Source: Callaeas wilsoni
Lineage: Eukaryota > Chordata > Aves > Passeriformes > Callaeidae
Assembly: GCA_013398955.1 (NCBI GenBank)
Contig: VWPU01014795.1
Span: forward strand, 124,001 to 188,000
DNA length: 64,000 nucleotides
Direction of reading: 5' to 3'
A program made the position numbers and the translations under genes. The notes under the pieces are model-generated. The model was not told the origin of the DNA. It did no database searches and was given only the letters and a program-made list of their open reading frames with translations. Shown here one piece after another: positions 45,945 through 57,934 of the stretch. Within the stretch, counting starts at the first letter, position 1; each line of letters starts with the position of its first letter.

Positions 45945-48182
45945 CCTTCCCACCTTCTCAGTTTTGGTCACTGGCCTTGCACGGTGACCACAAGATGACA
46001 CTGTCCTGGCATCCAAATAATCCCAGATGAGCCATTCCAGCTGGTTGCATACTTGCATCCCTCTCCCGAATGGCCACACCATGCACGTTGCCCTTCAGCT
46101 TTTTGCCAAGTTTGCTTCACACAGGCCAGAAAAACTGAAGAGAAAAATAGCTCCCAAGAGCTTCATCCTGCTCTGCAAGTGTGTCTCTGGTTTCTAAAGT
46201 AAAGAAAACCTCCAAGAAGCAGGATAAAATGAGGAGAGTTACTTCCAAATTCTGGACAAAAAGGAATTTTAGGCCTTGAGGTACAATAAAAGCTGTTCTA
46301 GGACATCTAACAAGGAGCAGACTTGTAGAAGACCACCAGCACCAGGGATGTGGGACTGAGAGCTGGGTTATCCCTGCAGGAATCTCTCCCAGCTGATCTC
46401 TTCAGTGTTCAAAGAGGAGGACATCGCAGTTCTGTTGGTCTCCTTGGATGAAACCTTCTCCAGGCCTTGGACAGTGGAAGAAACAAGGATGAATCTGAAT
46501 TAAGGAGATTTCTAACCTTCTGCTGCAGGAGAAGGGTCCCACCATGACCCTCACAGAGCAAACGGTGTCACACCAGTGACCTCCTGACCCCACCAGAAAG
46601 TGGAGAAAGGAAGGCCACCCAAGAGCTGTGTTCTTGGAGCACGCTCAACTCTGGTAGTGGTGGGGTCTAACGAGACCCTAAACGTAGCAGAACCTAAATC
46701 TTTGCCAGGGAGAGAGGAAGACTTTCCTAAATCTCAAGACTTCCAGGGTTTTCCAGCACAGTCCAAACCCAAGGCCATCCCAACACATCATCAGAGACCT
46801 TTGGTGCAAGAAGTACCAGGAAGGGGTGGAATCACCTCTTGCCAAAGCCTGGCTTGGTATCAGCGAGTTGAGCCAGGAGATATTTAGCTTCAGGACTGGT
46901 TCTGACTAAAGTTCAAGCTTAAACCACTCTAATCAGAGTCGAGCATCATTTAAACCCAACCAGGTTTGGCTGGGCTGTGGTTCAAAATAAAAAGTCCCTG
47001 CTCCACGTTGTGCTTCCTGTGGAATGTGGCTGCTCATGCAGCGCATGGGATCCATGGGATGTAGAGGTGGATTTGTGGGCCACTTGTCTGTGAAGGAAGG
47101 ACTGTGCAGTTTTTGTTTAGTCTGGTTATAAATGTCATACTTTATATATCCTTCACCATTTCCTCGTAAGACCACTTCGCTAATGGATATCTGCACCAGG
47201 AAACTTCTGTGGCTAGACAGCCAAAATTTTACCTTCTTCACTTTCAGCCCTTCCTTATAACGCTGTAATTCCTCAGGATTTATGTCATTCCAATATTTGT
47301 TTCATTCTCCCCCAGTTGCTGCTCGCCAAGCCAGTGATATTTCATTTATTTTAATCTTTCTTCCAGAAATTCCATTTTTTCCAAGCTGAACCTTGGTGCC
47401 TTTTTTTCTTTCTCCCCTGCTGTTCATCTCATTTGCCAAGGGAAGGCTAAGGCACTATTGCTTTATATTCCAAGTGAAAATTATTTTATTAGTGCAGTGC
47501 ACTGGGCTAAGAGAAGAACTTGTCTTAACCAGAGCTGAACACCCGCCTTGCCTTTTAACTTTGATAACTGTGACATAAGAACTGAAACTGCTGGATCTGG
47601 TTAGTTTCTAAAAAAAAGAAAAGAAAAAAAGAATTAAATTGAGAGATTTTAAAATTTTTTGGTATTGCTGAAACTACTCATATATAAGCACCAGCAGTGT
47701 CGTGTAACACAGACAAATTATTTTTTGTGGAATATCCAGAAGGTCTTTTTTTCAGGAACACGTAGATCAGTTACATGCATTCTCTACTCGTTGCCATTTA
47801 TAATTTTGTGTATAAGGAATTTAAACTCTGAGTTGTGCTGCCCTGTGTGGAGGGGAGCACTTGGCTGAATAAACCTGACAAACTGTTACATCAGACCCGC
47901 AACAGGCAATTACTAATTATTGAGGGAAATTGCTTCATACATCAGTCGATACATCATGTTGTAATTATTTTAACATTAAAGGGGGAAAGATCAGTTTGGA
48001 TAGGTGTGCAGCTGTATTAATAAATTATTTTTGTGTGCTTCCTACTCCATTTGCATTAGCCTTTCCTCAGGGGATAAGATTTCTCTTTGAATTGTGCTGA
48101 AATATCGTCCAACACACCTATGCCTGCAAAGTATTTGACTGGTTTAAGGGAAGGGGGAAATCAAGAACTGGTTATGCTTTTT
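45945..48182. other. Unique non-coding DNA; AT-rich towards the end
   Basis: From about 47.55 kb the sequence becomes AT-rich with an A/G tract (47609-47632). 47830-48120 carries an E-box CAGCTG (48009-48014) and a POU octamer ATTTGCAT (48049-48056), making it a further candidate regulatory stretch. Confidence 0.45.
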
Positions 48183-48226
48183 AGCATTTTAAAAAATCAC
48201 TTACAGCATTTTAAAAAATTACTTAC
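48183..48226 (+). repeat. 22-bp tandem duplication, two copies
   Basis: AGCATTTTAAAAAATCACTT at 48183 and AGCATTTTAAAAAATTACTT at 48205 differ at one base; both end AC. A third start, AGAATTTG, follows. Simple slippage duplication in AT-rich DNA. Confidence 0.85.
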
Positions 48227-50842
48227 AGAATTTGAAGAAACAAAGAGTTTGCAAATCTCTCCATAAAGCTGTGAATTTCTTTGCATGGCTAATTTTGCTC
48301 ACTGGAAACTGAGTTTTTCTGTAAGACGAAATTTTTTTCTGGAAGTAGAACATTAATTCTGTGACAGTGTTGGGGAAATAACAAAACAGCTAAAACAACA
48401 CCATGTAGGTCTCTTTTAAGAGACAAAAAATATGTCTTCTAACACTTTTTAAAAACAGGTTTTGGGTTTTTTGAGCAATTCTACAGCCCACTTTTCTTTT
48501 TTTGTCAGAAAGAGAGAATAGTCAGGAAAACTCATGTCATGTTTTAAGAAGTTGGATCTGACTTCCTGGATGGATTCTCCTCAGAAAACTGTACTGACAA
48601 GAAAGGATATTAATGACCTTTACAGAGTGATAAAATGAACTAAATGACTTTATCTTCTCTTCTGTAAATAAGATGTGACTTGGGGCTCACGCTTGGGAAC
48701 AGCGTAACTCCACCAAGATGAACATCCCTGTTAAGGAGGAAGATCTGAAATTCCACAGCAGGCAAAGGAGTTTCCTTGCCAGGGAGGTTCTCGGCTCGTG
48801 GCATCTCGGTGTAGCACAACTGGGCTCCAGGTGTGACAAGGGACCTCAGCGTTTCCCCGGTGGTGGCTCAGGGTGGGCGATGTCTGCACAGCTCCCCAGC
48901 ACTGCTCTCCACGCCTGCCCAGAGCCGTGTGTCTGATTTTCCATCTCTTTCACCCTTGGGAATGCAGCCATTTATCCTCCCTGCTCCACGGCCCTTCCCT
49001 CCAGGGGAAGGAGCCCTACACACAGCCCCGGCCCCACACGCTCCCCCCGGCCCAAACCCCACACGACAATTTCTCCATCATCTTTCTGTCCCTCCCTTCA
49101 TCTCTGTCCCTCTTTCATCTCCCGTTTCTCCTCCCTCATGGGCTACCTTTGATTTTCAAATGCTCATATTCCAGTCCCTCCTTCTCTGGTGGAAACTTTA
49201 ACAAATGCACCAACATCTGCTACAGTTAGTCATCACACTTAATGTACAGGATATTCCAGCTGGCTTCACTCTCCTTTTATTATGTATTGGAAAGAGGTTT
49301 CATCTGTGCTCCTCTGGCTTGGCCAGACACACACCCAGACTCACCTCCACGTGGTGTGGACACAGCTGGGGTACCACGGGGTGTCCCCTGGCCACCTGCC
49401 CATGGCTTCCCCCTGTCCAGTATCCCACCCACTCTCCTGTTGCCCGCAGTGGGACGTGTTTGGGTCCTTCTTTGAGGAGATGTGATGTCCCATGAAGGCA
49501 GCCTGAGTTTGAGCAGTGGCAGAGAGAGATACCCACTGTTCAAGGAATTCCTGATGGCTGGAGATGGCACCAGCCTGCATGGCAAGACCTCCTGGCTTGT
49601 GGTTGAGTATGGAAGCTTGTGATACCTGCAGGCTTTCCAGGAAAATCATTACAAGCTCACGTTAGCAGGAAATCAGTCTTTTTCCAAATCTGAGGGCAAA
49701 ATAACCACCCTCCATTCCTGACCCAGGGAAGGTGCTCAGTGTCTTCACAAAAGGGACCTGAAATGGAAGAAACCCCAGTCCAAAGGCCTCATTTCATGGA
49801 AAAAAATGAGCCAGAATGACCTCAGACACCATTGCAGGGACTTCACCCACAGCAGACTGAGAACACAAGAGCTGCACAACTGCAGTGTTGGGAGATGGAG
49901 TTGCCTGGAGCATTAGGCAGGTGAGGGCAGCTGGGAGGAGAGGAGAACAAATAAATATCATCAACTAAAAAAAAAAAAAAAAAAAAAAAAAATTTGTGCA
50001 AAATCTGGTATTTGGGTAAAAAACCCATATGCTCCCCTTTTCTTCCAGCACGTGCTCATCAGTTTTTTTAGTGCGCCGTGGTTAAGCAGTGGCAGCCTTG
50101 GAACGCTGTGTGAATTTTGCTCAGAAAAATACATTACAAAAGGAAGTTGCCCCGAGATGAGAGCAGAAAGCAAAAACTAAAACATGAGAAGGGACCGAGG
50201 ATTTAAAGACTTCAAGGTGCACGTCCCGACGTGGGGGCCTGGCTGGGGAACAAGCAACTGCAGAGCGTTTGAAGGACGTTGGTCCCATCAGGTGTGCGCC
50301 GAAGAAAAACACAACAGCAACACACTGAGGCCGTGAACACCCCGAAACAGGGCTTGCAGCTGACTTCACACATGATTTCTGTCCTCGGGAGTTTCCAGCT
50401 AATTCCCTTTGCAAGACGAGCGGTTTATTTGCTTTCCTAGATAAATACGGACCCACGTCATGCACTTGTTCCCCCGACAACACTTTACAAAAGGAGCATT
50501 TTTCTCAAGTGTTTGATCGTCCTCAGAAAAGAAATAGCAGATGGTTAACACAGTTGTCGGCTTTCTCTAATTGTAGGTGAAATCCCCGGGTCAGGAGGAT
50601 TTCCAGCTGCTAATGGATTTTCCTCATTTTGGTGTGAAATCAGTAAGCGCAGGGACTGTGCTGCCGAACTCCTCTCTGTGCCTCAGTTTGAGGTCTCTAA
50701 ATGTTATTCTGGGTAAATAAAAGCTGTGCTTCCCAGTAGATTTGATGGCAAATCTGTATATTCCTGCTAAAAAACTTTTTTCGGTCATATTTCCTTTCAT
50801 TGCCCAAAAATTTCCCATCTCCTTCAGAGACCAGCAGGTTAC
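48227..50842. other. Unique non-coding DNA with pyrimidine-rich patch and poly(A) tract
   Basis: A pyrimidine-rich tract lies at about 49070-49140 and the long A run at 49967-49992. Near 50680 CCTCTCTGTGCCTCAGTTTG resembles the MIR phrase CTCTCTGAGCCTCAGTTTC but is too short to call. No gene is recognised. Confidence 0.45.
49950..49992 (+). other. Poly(A) tract preceded by AATAAA
   Basis: AATAAA at 49950-49955 is followed, after 11 bases, by 26 consecutive A (49967-49992). This spacing is that of a polyadenylated transcript end and would fit a retroposed mRNA or SINE. No target-site duplication is evident on inspection and no gene body is recognised upstream, so a simple A microsatellite beside a chance AATAAA remains possible. 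Confidence 0.4.
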
Positions 50843-51050
50843 ATATTCTTCCCTGTGAGGGTGGGCAGGCCCTGGCACAGGGTGCCCAGAGAAGCTGTGG
50901 CTGCCCCTGGATCCCTGGAAGTGTTCCAGGCCAGGTAGGACGGGGCTTGGAGCAACCTGGCTAGTGGAAGGTGTCCCTGCACATGGCAGGGACTGGAATG
51001 GGACAGGATTTAAGGTCCTTTCCAATCCAAACCATTCTGGGATTCCACGA
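50843..51050 (+). mobile_element. CR1 LINE 3' fragment, sense
   Basis: ATATTCTTCCCTGTGAGGGT, GGCAGGCCCTGGCACAGGGT, GAGAAGCTGTGGCTGCCCCT, GGATCCCTGGAAGTGTTCCA and TTTAAGGTCCTTTCCAATCC, ending ATTCTGGGATTCCACGA. Same subfamily as 38085. Its 3' end faces that of the next CR1, 90 bp away. Confidence 0.95.
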
Positions 51051-51139
51051 CATTATAAATCAATGACCAGGGTGATGTAAAAGCAGTGTCTTTAGTTACC
51101 AGATACACTTAAACCTGTTGAAAACAAGCAGGCAAGAGA

Positions 51140-51512
51140 CAGAATCACAGAATCGTTAAGGTCGGAAAAGACCTTTAGGATAATCAAGTCCAGCCACCAG
51201 CACAGCACCACCCCCACGTTCACAATTAAACCATGTCCTCAAGTGCCACATCCACATGTGTTTTGAACACTTCCAGGGACAGCGACTGCAACACTGCCCA
51301 GTCTGATTTAATGTTTTACAACCCCTTCCATGACAATTTTTTTCCTAACAGCCAATCTAAACTTCCCCTGGCACAACTTGAGGCTGTTCCCTCTTGTCCT
51401 GTCCCTTGTCCCCTGGGACCAGAGCCTGATCCCCCCACCCTGGCTGCACCCTCCTGTCAGGGAGATGTGGGGAGCCAGAAGGTGCTCCCTGAGCCTCCTT
51501 TTCTCCAGGCTA
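51140..51512 (-). mobile_element. CR1 LINE 3' fragment, antisense
   Basis: Begins CAGAATCACAGAATCGTTAA, GGTCGGAAAAGACCTTTAGG, ATCAAGTCCAGCCACCAGCA, and runs through AAACCATGTCCTCAAGTGCC to CTTGTCCCCTGGGACC and CCTCCTTTTCTCCAGGCT. This is the subfamily with the AATCGTTAAGGT(T/C)GGAAAAGACC terminus, distinct from its neighbour at 50843. Confidence 0.95.
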
Positions 51513-52775
51513 AAACGTGTGGTGGGGTCCCTGTGAGGTCTGGGCTCACATCCTGGATCCGTGCTGGGATTTGGGGTGCAATGGAGGGGTACAGAGGAAG
51601 GGTTTCTTGGATGAGCTCAGACTGACGTGTGCAGAACAGAGCTGGAAGAAATCCCATTTCTTTATTCCAGAAGACTGAGACTGTGGGACAACAAAATGAT
51701 GGTGCTCATCCATGTGATCGATGAGAAAGAAATCCAAGTGGAATCCATTTAAGGCTGAGCTTGGTACTTCTCATTTGAAATATTGACAGCAAGTGGAGGA
51801 GTCATTCCATTTAGAGAGAGTGACATCATCACAAATGGGTCTTGGGATGTGCTCCATAAATTCCCCTGCTTGTTGCAGGTGACAGACATTGTCTTCTAGG
51901 AAATGGAGGGTGTTCAGGGAGGCTATAAATAACTCCTGCACTGCTACAACCACCAAGTTTGACATGACAAAACATAAAAGAATCCAGAGGAAAATCGCTG
52001 GGAAATGGCTGATTTACCCATGAAGAATTCTAGATACTCCTTCAAAAGAGTAAAAAGTATGTGAAACAGGTCATGGCAAAGATCTTCCATCACATTGAAA
52101 TTCAAAAGTGAGAATAATTTCCATGTGGCTAAAAAGATATGGGAAAATAAAGAGAATTCCACCAAAGGGGAGATTTATCTGTTCCTGAATTAATCTCTAC
52201 TATAAACATTGCCTGACACTAGAAATTTGGTAAATGTTTGACAATAATCCAGTTTATTTTGGAAAATTCAGGATATTATTAATTCACCAGTGCCTTGGGT
52301 GTCTTGAGATGCTTTGCCTAATTTCCTGCTTTAATTTGGTGCTGGAATATGCAAATAAATGCAAGGAGAGTTTTATTTTTACTTCATTGCACGCTTGAAA
52401 ATAGATTGCTGACTTAATGCTGTGTTGCCAAAGTGAATGTGGGTTTTTTTAAATAATCTTAGTGTGCTTAGTCTATATCACTACCTAAAGTCTGGTACAT
52501 GGTAGAGCAAATCACAAGTATAGGAAGATTTTCAATTCCTTTTAAAAAATAGGAAGCTGATAAAATGCATGACAAGTGTTGATGTGAATCTGCCACTACA
52601 CAGGTTGATTTTAGCCTTGCTCCTCTCTAAAAAGAAACATTAAATCTTATATACAAGGAAACTGCGCTTATTTAAAAATAAAAAAAAGGACTGCAAAACT
52701 TAGCATTGCATCCTGAATTTCTGCTTTTAGTAAAAACAACACAGTGAGGCCTGGGAGAGTGACAAACACACGCAG
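51513..52775. other. Unique DNA, AT-rich from 51.95 kb
   Basis: Contains a perfect POU octamer ATGCAAAT at 52349-52356 in an AT-rich, repeat-free stretch (52200-52700). No gene is recognised. Confidence 0.45.
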
Positions 52776-52824
52776 GTTTGGACCAGATGACCTCTAAAAG
52801 GGCCTCCCAACCCAAACCATCCTG
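52776..52824 (+). mobile_element. CR1 LINE 3' tip, sense (very short)
   Basis: TTTGGACCAGATGACCTCTA, AAAGGGCCTCCCAACCCAAA and CCATCCTG. About 49 bp of the 3' end. Confidence 0.75.
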
Positions 52825-52929
52825 TTCCAGGTTCGGAGGGGCAGCGGCTGGAATGGGATCAGTCATTTGCTGGTGTAAATCAGCTGCTGATCTGCACCAG
52901 CTCCTGCCTCCTCCCTGCACTGCCATTGT

Positions 52930-53430
52930 CTGCATGGACACGCTGTAATTTAAGCCAGTATGTTACCGTAATTAAAAAAATACACAAATGACAGAATTTG
53001 ACTCAAACCCCGCCATCCTTCATGGTTTACATTTCCTACAGAGGGAGTTAACTGGTAAGACGTACATGTTTATTGGTTTCCTTCTTTGTGCTTTTACAAG
53101 TATTTTTCTCTTTGATGATCTAAACCATATGTCGAGGTACTTTGGAGGATTATTTTATCAGTTTCTCTGCAGTATGAGAGAAATACCAGGGCAGAGCCCA
53201 TAGGTTTGCACACATCCAGGCCACTAAATCACCCCTCGTTCCCGAGCAGCCCAGCTGCCATACTGATAAATAGTCCGTGTCACATTAATTTAATTCTGAA
53301 TCACTCTGAGACATCGTTTTGTTACAAATATAAATTTTGTGGTGTAATGGAATGTGTTAAGCCTTTAACAAATGAACATTTAATGGCCGCTCGTGAAAAA
53401 ACACAAATAATCAGGAATAAAATTAGCGGG
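52930..53430. promoter_or_regulatory. Candidate conserved non-coding element
   Basis: Repeat-free AT-rich block with many TAATT/ATTAA cores (for example 52947, 52971, 53284-53296 and 53420). A 71-codon plus frame (52988-53203) includes a hydrophobic stretch but no recognisable family. Its texture is like a gene-desert enhancer; conservation is untested. Confidence 0.25.
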
Positions 53431-53726
53431 GTTGGTAATGAGCGGATGGAGCAGCGTGGCCTGGCCCTGGCAGCAGGGATAGGTGGCAGCACATCCATGT
53501 TTGTTCCTTCCTTTGGAGGCTTTGATCCCCTTGGAGGGATATAAATGCCTGAACTTGACATACAAAAAACTAAAATTTAAAAAGTAATCTGCTACACCAT
53601 TTTTGGTAATAGCTGAAAATACTTCTCCTTCCCTTGATTCCGCTCTACCTTTATTATGCTGTACATATTATTCTATATGATATTATTATGCATTATTATA
53701 ATACTTTCCAATATATGAAGTTACTG

Positions 53727-53727
<1 letters not shown>

Positions 53728-53758
<31 letters not shown>
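53728..53758 (+). repeat. (ATT)10 microsatellite
   Basis: Ten perfect ATT units just upstream of a CR1 tip, within an AT-rich region (53650-53760). Confidence 0.95.
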
Positions 53759-53759
<1 letters not shown>

Positions 53760-53773
53760 TTACGGATATGATT

Positions 53774-53864
53774 TCGTGGTGGGCTTGGCCGTGCTGGGTT
53801 AATTGTTGGACGATATTAAAGGGCTCTTCCAACTTAGATGATTCCATGATTCTACAATTCCATG
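53774..53864 (+). mobile_element. CR1 LINE 3' tip, sense
   Basis: CGTGGTGGGCTTGGCCGTGC, TGGGTTAATTGTTGGACGAT, GGGCTCTTCCAACTTAGATG and terminal ATTCCATGATTCTACAATTC. Same subfamily as 2235 and 45861. Confidence 0.88.
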
Positions 53865-54506
53865 TTGCCTTTCAATTATTCCCTTCCACTGAACCCCGCC
53901 AATGTCCCATACTCAGAAAAAAATTCATTTTCTCATTTTATATATATAAATACATATATAGGTATTTGCTCTCCTTTTCACTGAATAATCAACAAAACTT
54001 TTTAAAAAAATTATTATTGAATCATTATTATTTTTTATTGAATTCTTGCAGCCAGTACCTGTTAGAGGCAGTGGCTTTCCAGGCTGCTCCAGCTTTACTG
54101 GACTTATCCACACATAATTTTTTGGGGAAGCCACAACCTCAGCGTGCAGGAATGGGGATCCATTGGTCCCTGGGTCAACTCGAGGGCAAGATGTTAAGCA
54201 CAAAGGTGTTGCCTGATTAGTGGCAGTCACTGGAAAGAAGTTTTAGCATCTGTGACTGTAGGCAGTGTGTGGAATCCAGCCAAAAGGCTCTCTTTAAATA
54301 TCAAAAAAGTATCCCTAAAATTGCAAGCCTTCGGAGACCACGGCGCTGCACAAAGTGCCAAGAAAAACAACACGTAGTGCATAAATCTGGAACAATCACT
54401 TACTCCAGCCAGGAAGGGACCCAACGACAAAACACTTACCTAAATGCTTTTTATTTGCATTAACATGGATTCGGGAATGATCCGAAAGCCTCGGTCACTT
54501 TGCCCT

Positions 54507-54555
54507 TGTGTGTGTGTGTGTGTGTGTGTGTGTGTCTGTGTGTGTGTGTGTGTGT
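54507..54555 (+). repeat. (TG)n microsatellite
   Basis: About 24 TG units interrupted once by a C at 54536. It produces cysteine/valine runs in overlapping frames that are not genes. Confidence 0.95.
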
Positions 54556-54894
54556 TAAGGGTTCCTGGATGGGAATTCCCATCTGTGGGATGGTGGGGTT
54601 GGTCAGACTCATCACGTCTGGGGACAGGGCAAAAGGGACAAAAAAGGGGACATTAAACCACTCTCTGGTTCTTCTGCTCCTTCTTTTTCCTTCCCACCAG
54701 GGCTGGCAATTTGTGTGTGGCTAAAGCCATTCCCTGGCCTTAAACCCAAACATCTGAATGCAGAGGGGACCCCTCCTGGTTTTCAATTTATAATTATTAA
54801 AATTCACATGTGTTTGAGTTGGAAATCATCCCGGTTCTAATTCCAGCCTCTGTTTGTTTGGTACTGTCCTCCTCTGCACCAGCCTGGCCAGAAA

Positions 54895-54936
54895 GGTGGT
54901 CTTGGTCCTGGTCCTGGTCCTGATTCTGGTCCTGGT
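54895..54936 (+). repeat. (GGTCCT)n hexamer repeat, about seven degenerate units
   Basis: GGTCTT, three GGTCCT units, GATTCT and two further GGTCCT units. On the minus strand it reads as a TRTRIRTRTR chance peptide. Confidence 0.85.
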
Positions 54937-55575
54937 GAAAACCCCCAGCTCCTGCTCTGTGTTTTCCTCACTGGAAGCATGGGATGGTGATATGTTCTCA
55001 AGCTCCACTGTAAATCAGTGAATCTCTCTCCCAAGGATTTGCTCACGATTTGAAAATCTGACTTGAAACAATCCCCTTTCCCCCAGGGCACCATATGCAA
55101 CTTCAATATATTGGTGGCGAAGGAAAATATGCTGCGCTTGGCGTTTACAATTCCCACTCTAATTTACCAGACAGGTGTTTCTGAGGAACAGCTCATCTGG
55201 CAAGGAGAAGGAGGGTCACTGGGTTGGGGATTTTTTCCCTCCCTCTTATTTTCATTAAGGGGGCAGGCTTGCAAACAGCTGGTGGAAGGAATTGCTCTGA
55301 GGAATGCTGTGCCCCCACATGAATGGAGGGTCAGGAGAAGATGGCAGTGCTTGCTCAGAAAGGGCCCAGCCAAAATTCCTGATTTTGTATGAAACCGCTC
55401 CCTCATTATCAGAGGTGACCAGTGAAGCAGACTGGCTCCGGTGAGCACCAGAATCTTGCCCTTCTCCTGAGAAAGAGCCATTTCTTGAGACTTTCTCCAG
55501 GATGAGCAACAACTTTACTGGTCCTGAAACTTGTGACTTGCATTCCCCGTTGGCCAGCCAGCAACTTCTTCCTTA

Positions 55576-55620
55576 GAGAGGGAAAAAAAAGAAGAAAAGA
55601 GGAAGAAGAAGAAAAAAAAT
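55576..55620 (+). repeat. Purine-rich A/G tract
   Basis: A near-pure A/G stretch of GAGGGAAAAAAAAGAAG type. Low complexity; no regulatory meaning can be assigned. Confidence 0.8.
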
Positions 55621-57934
55621 TCAGCTAAACTAAATGAATCCTGTTCTGAGAGCTAAATATGGTCAGGACATCTGTGACCTCCCCCGACTTCACCCCGGCT
55701 GAGCGAGGACAATAGCTGCCATGTGCCACCCTTTGTTGTTGAGCCTGGAAAAGATTCCTAATCCCAGAATAACACACGCGTGCACCCATGCACGTAGGCA
55801 CACACACAAAAACACACTCACCAGTGCTGCTAAAACTTGGATTTCTCATCCAACAGGGAACGGCTGGCAGCAGGGCAGCATTGGAGGGATGAAAGAGCCC
55901 CCCCTTTGCTCCATAAAACCCGTGTGTACACCAGGGGTTTCCTTTCGTCTACAGATGTCCATTCCTAGTGTTACAAGGTGCAAATTCCGAGGTTGGGCAG
56001 GCGCTGGGAGCTGTGTTCTCGTGTTGAAATGCCGGTATGTGGTCCGCGTGCCTCTGATCTCCAGAGTTTCTTAGCATGACATCTTTCATCATCATCATCA
56101 AGCCGGAGGACGCGGATACATGTGGCCACCAGATTCCCTTCCAGCGGGAAGACGGGCCGCGTCTTACACCTCCCTTCTTTTCCCCATCCTTTAAAGCTTC
56201 TCTTTCCCGACTTTGCGGGATACCTGGGCTCACAGCACCAAGCCAAAAACTCCTCTGTTAAGGGCTAGAAGGAGGTGGTTGGGGCCAGCACAGCTCTAAC
56301 CTCTCCCTGCTCCTTTGAAGGGGATGGGCGAGGGTCACCCCACTGTCCCCTGCTGCTTGGCTCGGCTCGTCTTGCCCCGTGTCAGGAAACGGTGGCCTTC
56401 TCCTTGGTTTTTTTGGAAGGAAGTGGTTAACTCTTCCTTCACCGCCCCACGATGGGATTCATTTGCAAATGCCCTCTTCAATCAGGAGCAAGGCAACCAC
56501 AGAGATGGTTTGTGTGGGAGGGAACCAGGCTCGCTGGGAAGCCTGTGGAGAGCAGCCGTGACCGCCCGCAGTGAGGACCCCCTACCATGGGCACTCCCTG
56601 TTGAAGCCATCTCGGCCACCCCACTGCTCCTGGTCCCACAGGTGCAGGGTTCCCTGTGTGGGACATCTCCCTCCAGGGCTATCACTTGCGTTCGGGGGAT
56701 GTTTCTGATTCACATCAAAGTGAAAGCCGCAGCAAGCGTGCGTCAAGTCAGCTTTGGCAGGACTCGTGGCCCTCCCTTTATTTTTTTTTTTTTCCCCTTC
56801 CTTTTTCTTGTTGCTGCTCAGCCCTGCAGAATGTAATTAGAAAATGAGCCATTTATAAAACAAATGTTTCCGGGAGAAACTCCCCTGAACACCCGTGTCA
56901 TAAAATTATTGAACACAGCGTCTGAGAGCGTTCAGGATCCAAAATATCCTCGGGGCTCACCCTTATCCATTATTCTGTCACTGCTGCAGCTGGGCGGTGA
57001 CATTTTACTGGCGGCACCCTGTTCCCCTCCAAAAGAATTTGGTCTTTTGGCTGTTCTGTCCAACCCTTGGTGTCCTCCTCCATCTGCTAAAACCATGGTG
57101 GGGATGCAGCGAGCCTGAGACTGCCTGGTTTCTCTCTCATTCCCCTTCTCAGCACATCCAAAGGGACAAAGGGGGATGATGTTCTCCCCCACCCCACATT
57201 CTGGTGGCATCTCAAGGGCTGAGCAAAGCAGTGTGACTTTCCCAGCTGGGATGTCCTCTCCTTTTAAAAATGCTCATAGCTTTTGCTCAAGGTAAACACT
57301 CTGGGCTGGAACATCCCGTATTTCACCCTCCGCCAGGACCGGTTTTGCCCAACGCCTCAGTTCCCACCAGAGCACCATATAACTCGGCAGGCTTTCCGAC
57401 ACATTCTACAAAGTGCTTTGAGATCCCTGCCAGCTCCCTCTCTGGTCCTCTGGCGCAGTCCAAGAGGCAGATATTAATCTTAACAGCTATATGCTGGCTG
57501 GGCCCTGGTTGCCTAAGAGATTCTCCCTGAATTTATTTATTTGGATTTATTCAAAAGAGCATAAAAAGGAACACTCCTCCCAGACTCCAGGCTCACCAGC
57601 CATAAATTACAAAAACAACTACAATGAAACCACCCACAGCACCTCCCGCTCCTGACACGGCTGTTTTCCTCCAACACCCAGCTCTGCAGCGGCAGTGTCC
57701 AGCTTCCCTGCAAGCCTCAGCATTCCTGCCTGGAGATGTTGACTGCAGGTGGCCAAGGATTGGTGCTTTGGGAAGCCCTGTCCTCACTCCTTCTTCAGAG
57801 CTGCTGGGGTAGCACTTATGTGAGAAGTGGAGGAAGCTGTTGGTGTGATTTCCAGCAGATAGGATGGTTCTCTGGCACTTTTAGAAGTCCACATGGACAA
57901 AGCAAGAGGGAATTCACAAGAGACAGGATTGGCC

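Larger units (their letters stand above)
53865..57934. other. Unique non-coding DNA with microsatellites
   Basis: Holds a TATA tract (53938-53960), AT-rich DNA with repeated TATTGAAT words (54004-54046), the TG repeat, a GGTCCT hexamer repeat, a purine tract (55576-55620), a short CAT repeat (56089-56101) and a T run (56779-56793). 56830-56990 is a small AT-rich candidate conserved patch. No mobile element or gene is recognised. Confidence 0.5.

Noticed and set aside
50670..50700. MIR-like phrase CTCTCTGTGCCTCAGTTTG
   Set aside because: About 20 bases of similarity without the core or tail; not enough to call a SINE.
54507..54724. Cysteine/valine-rich short proteins
   Set aside because: Produced by the TG microsatellite.
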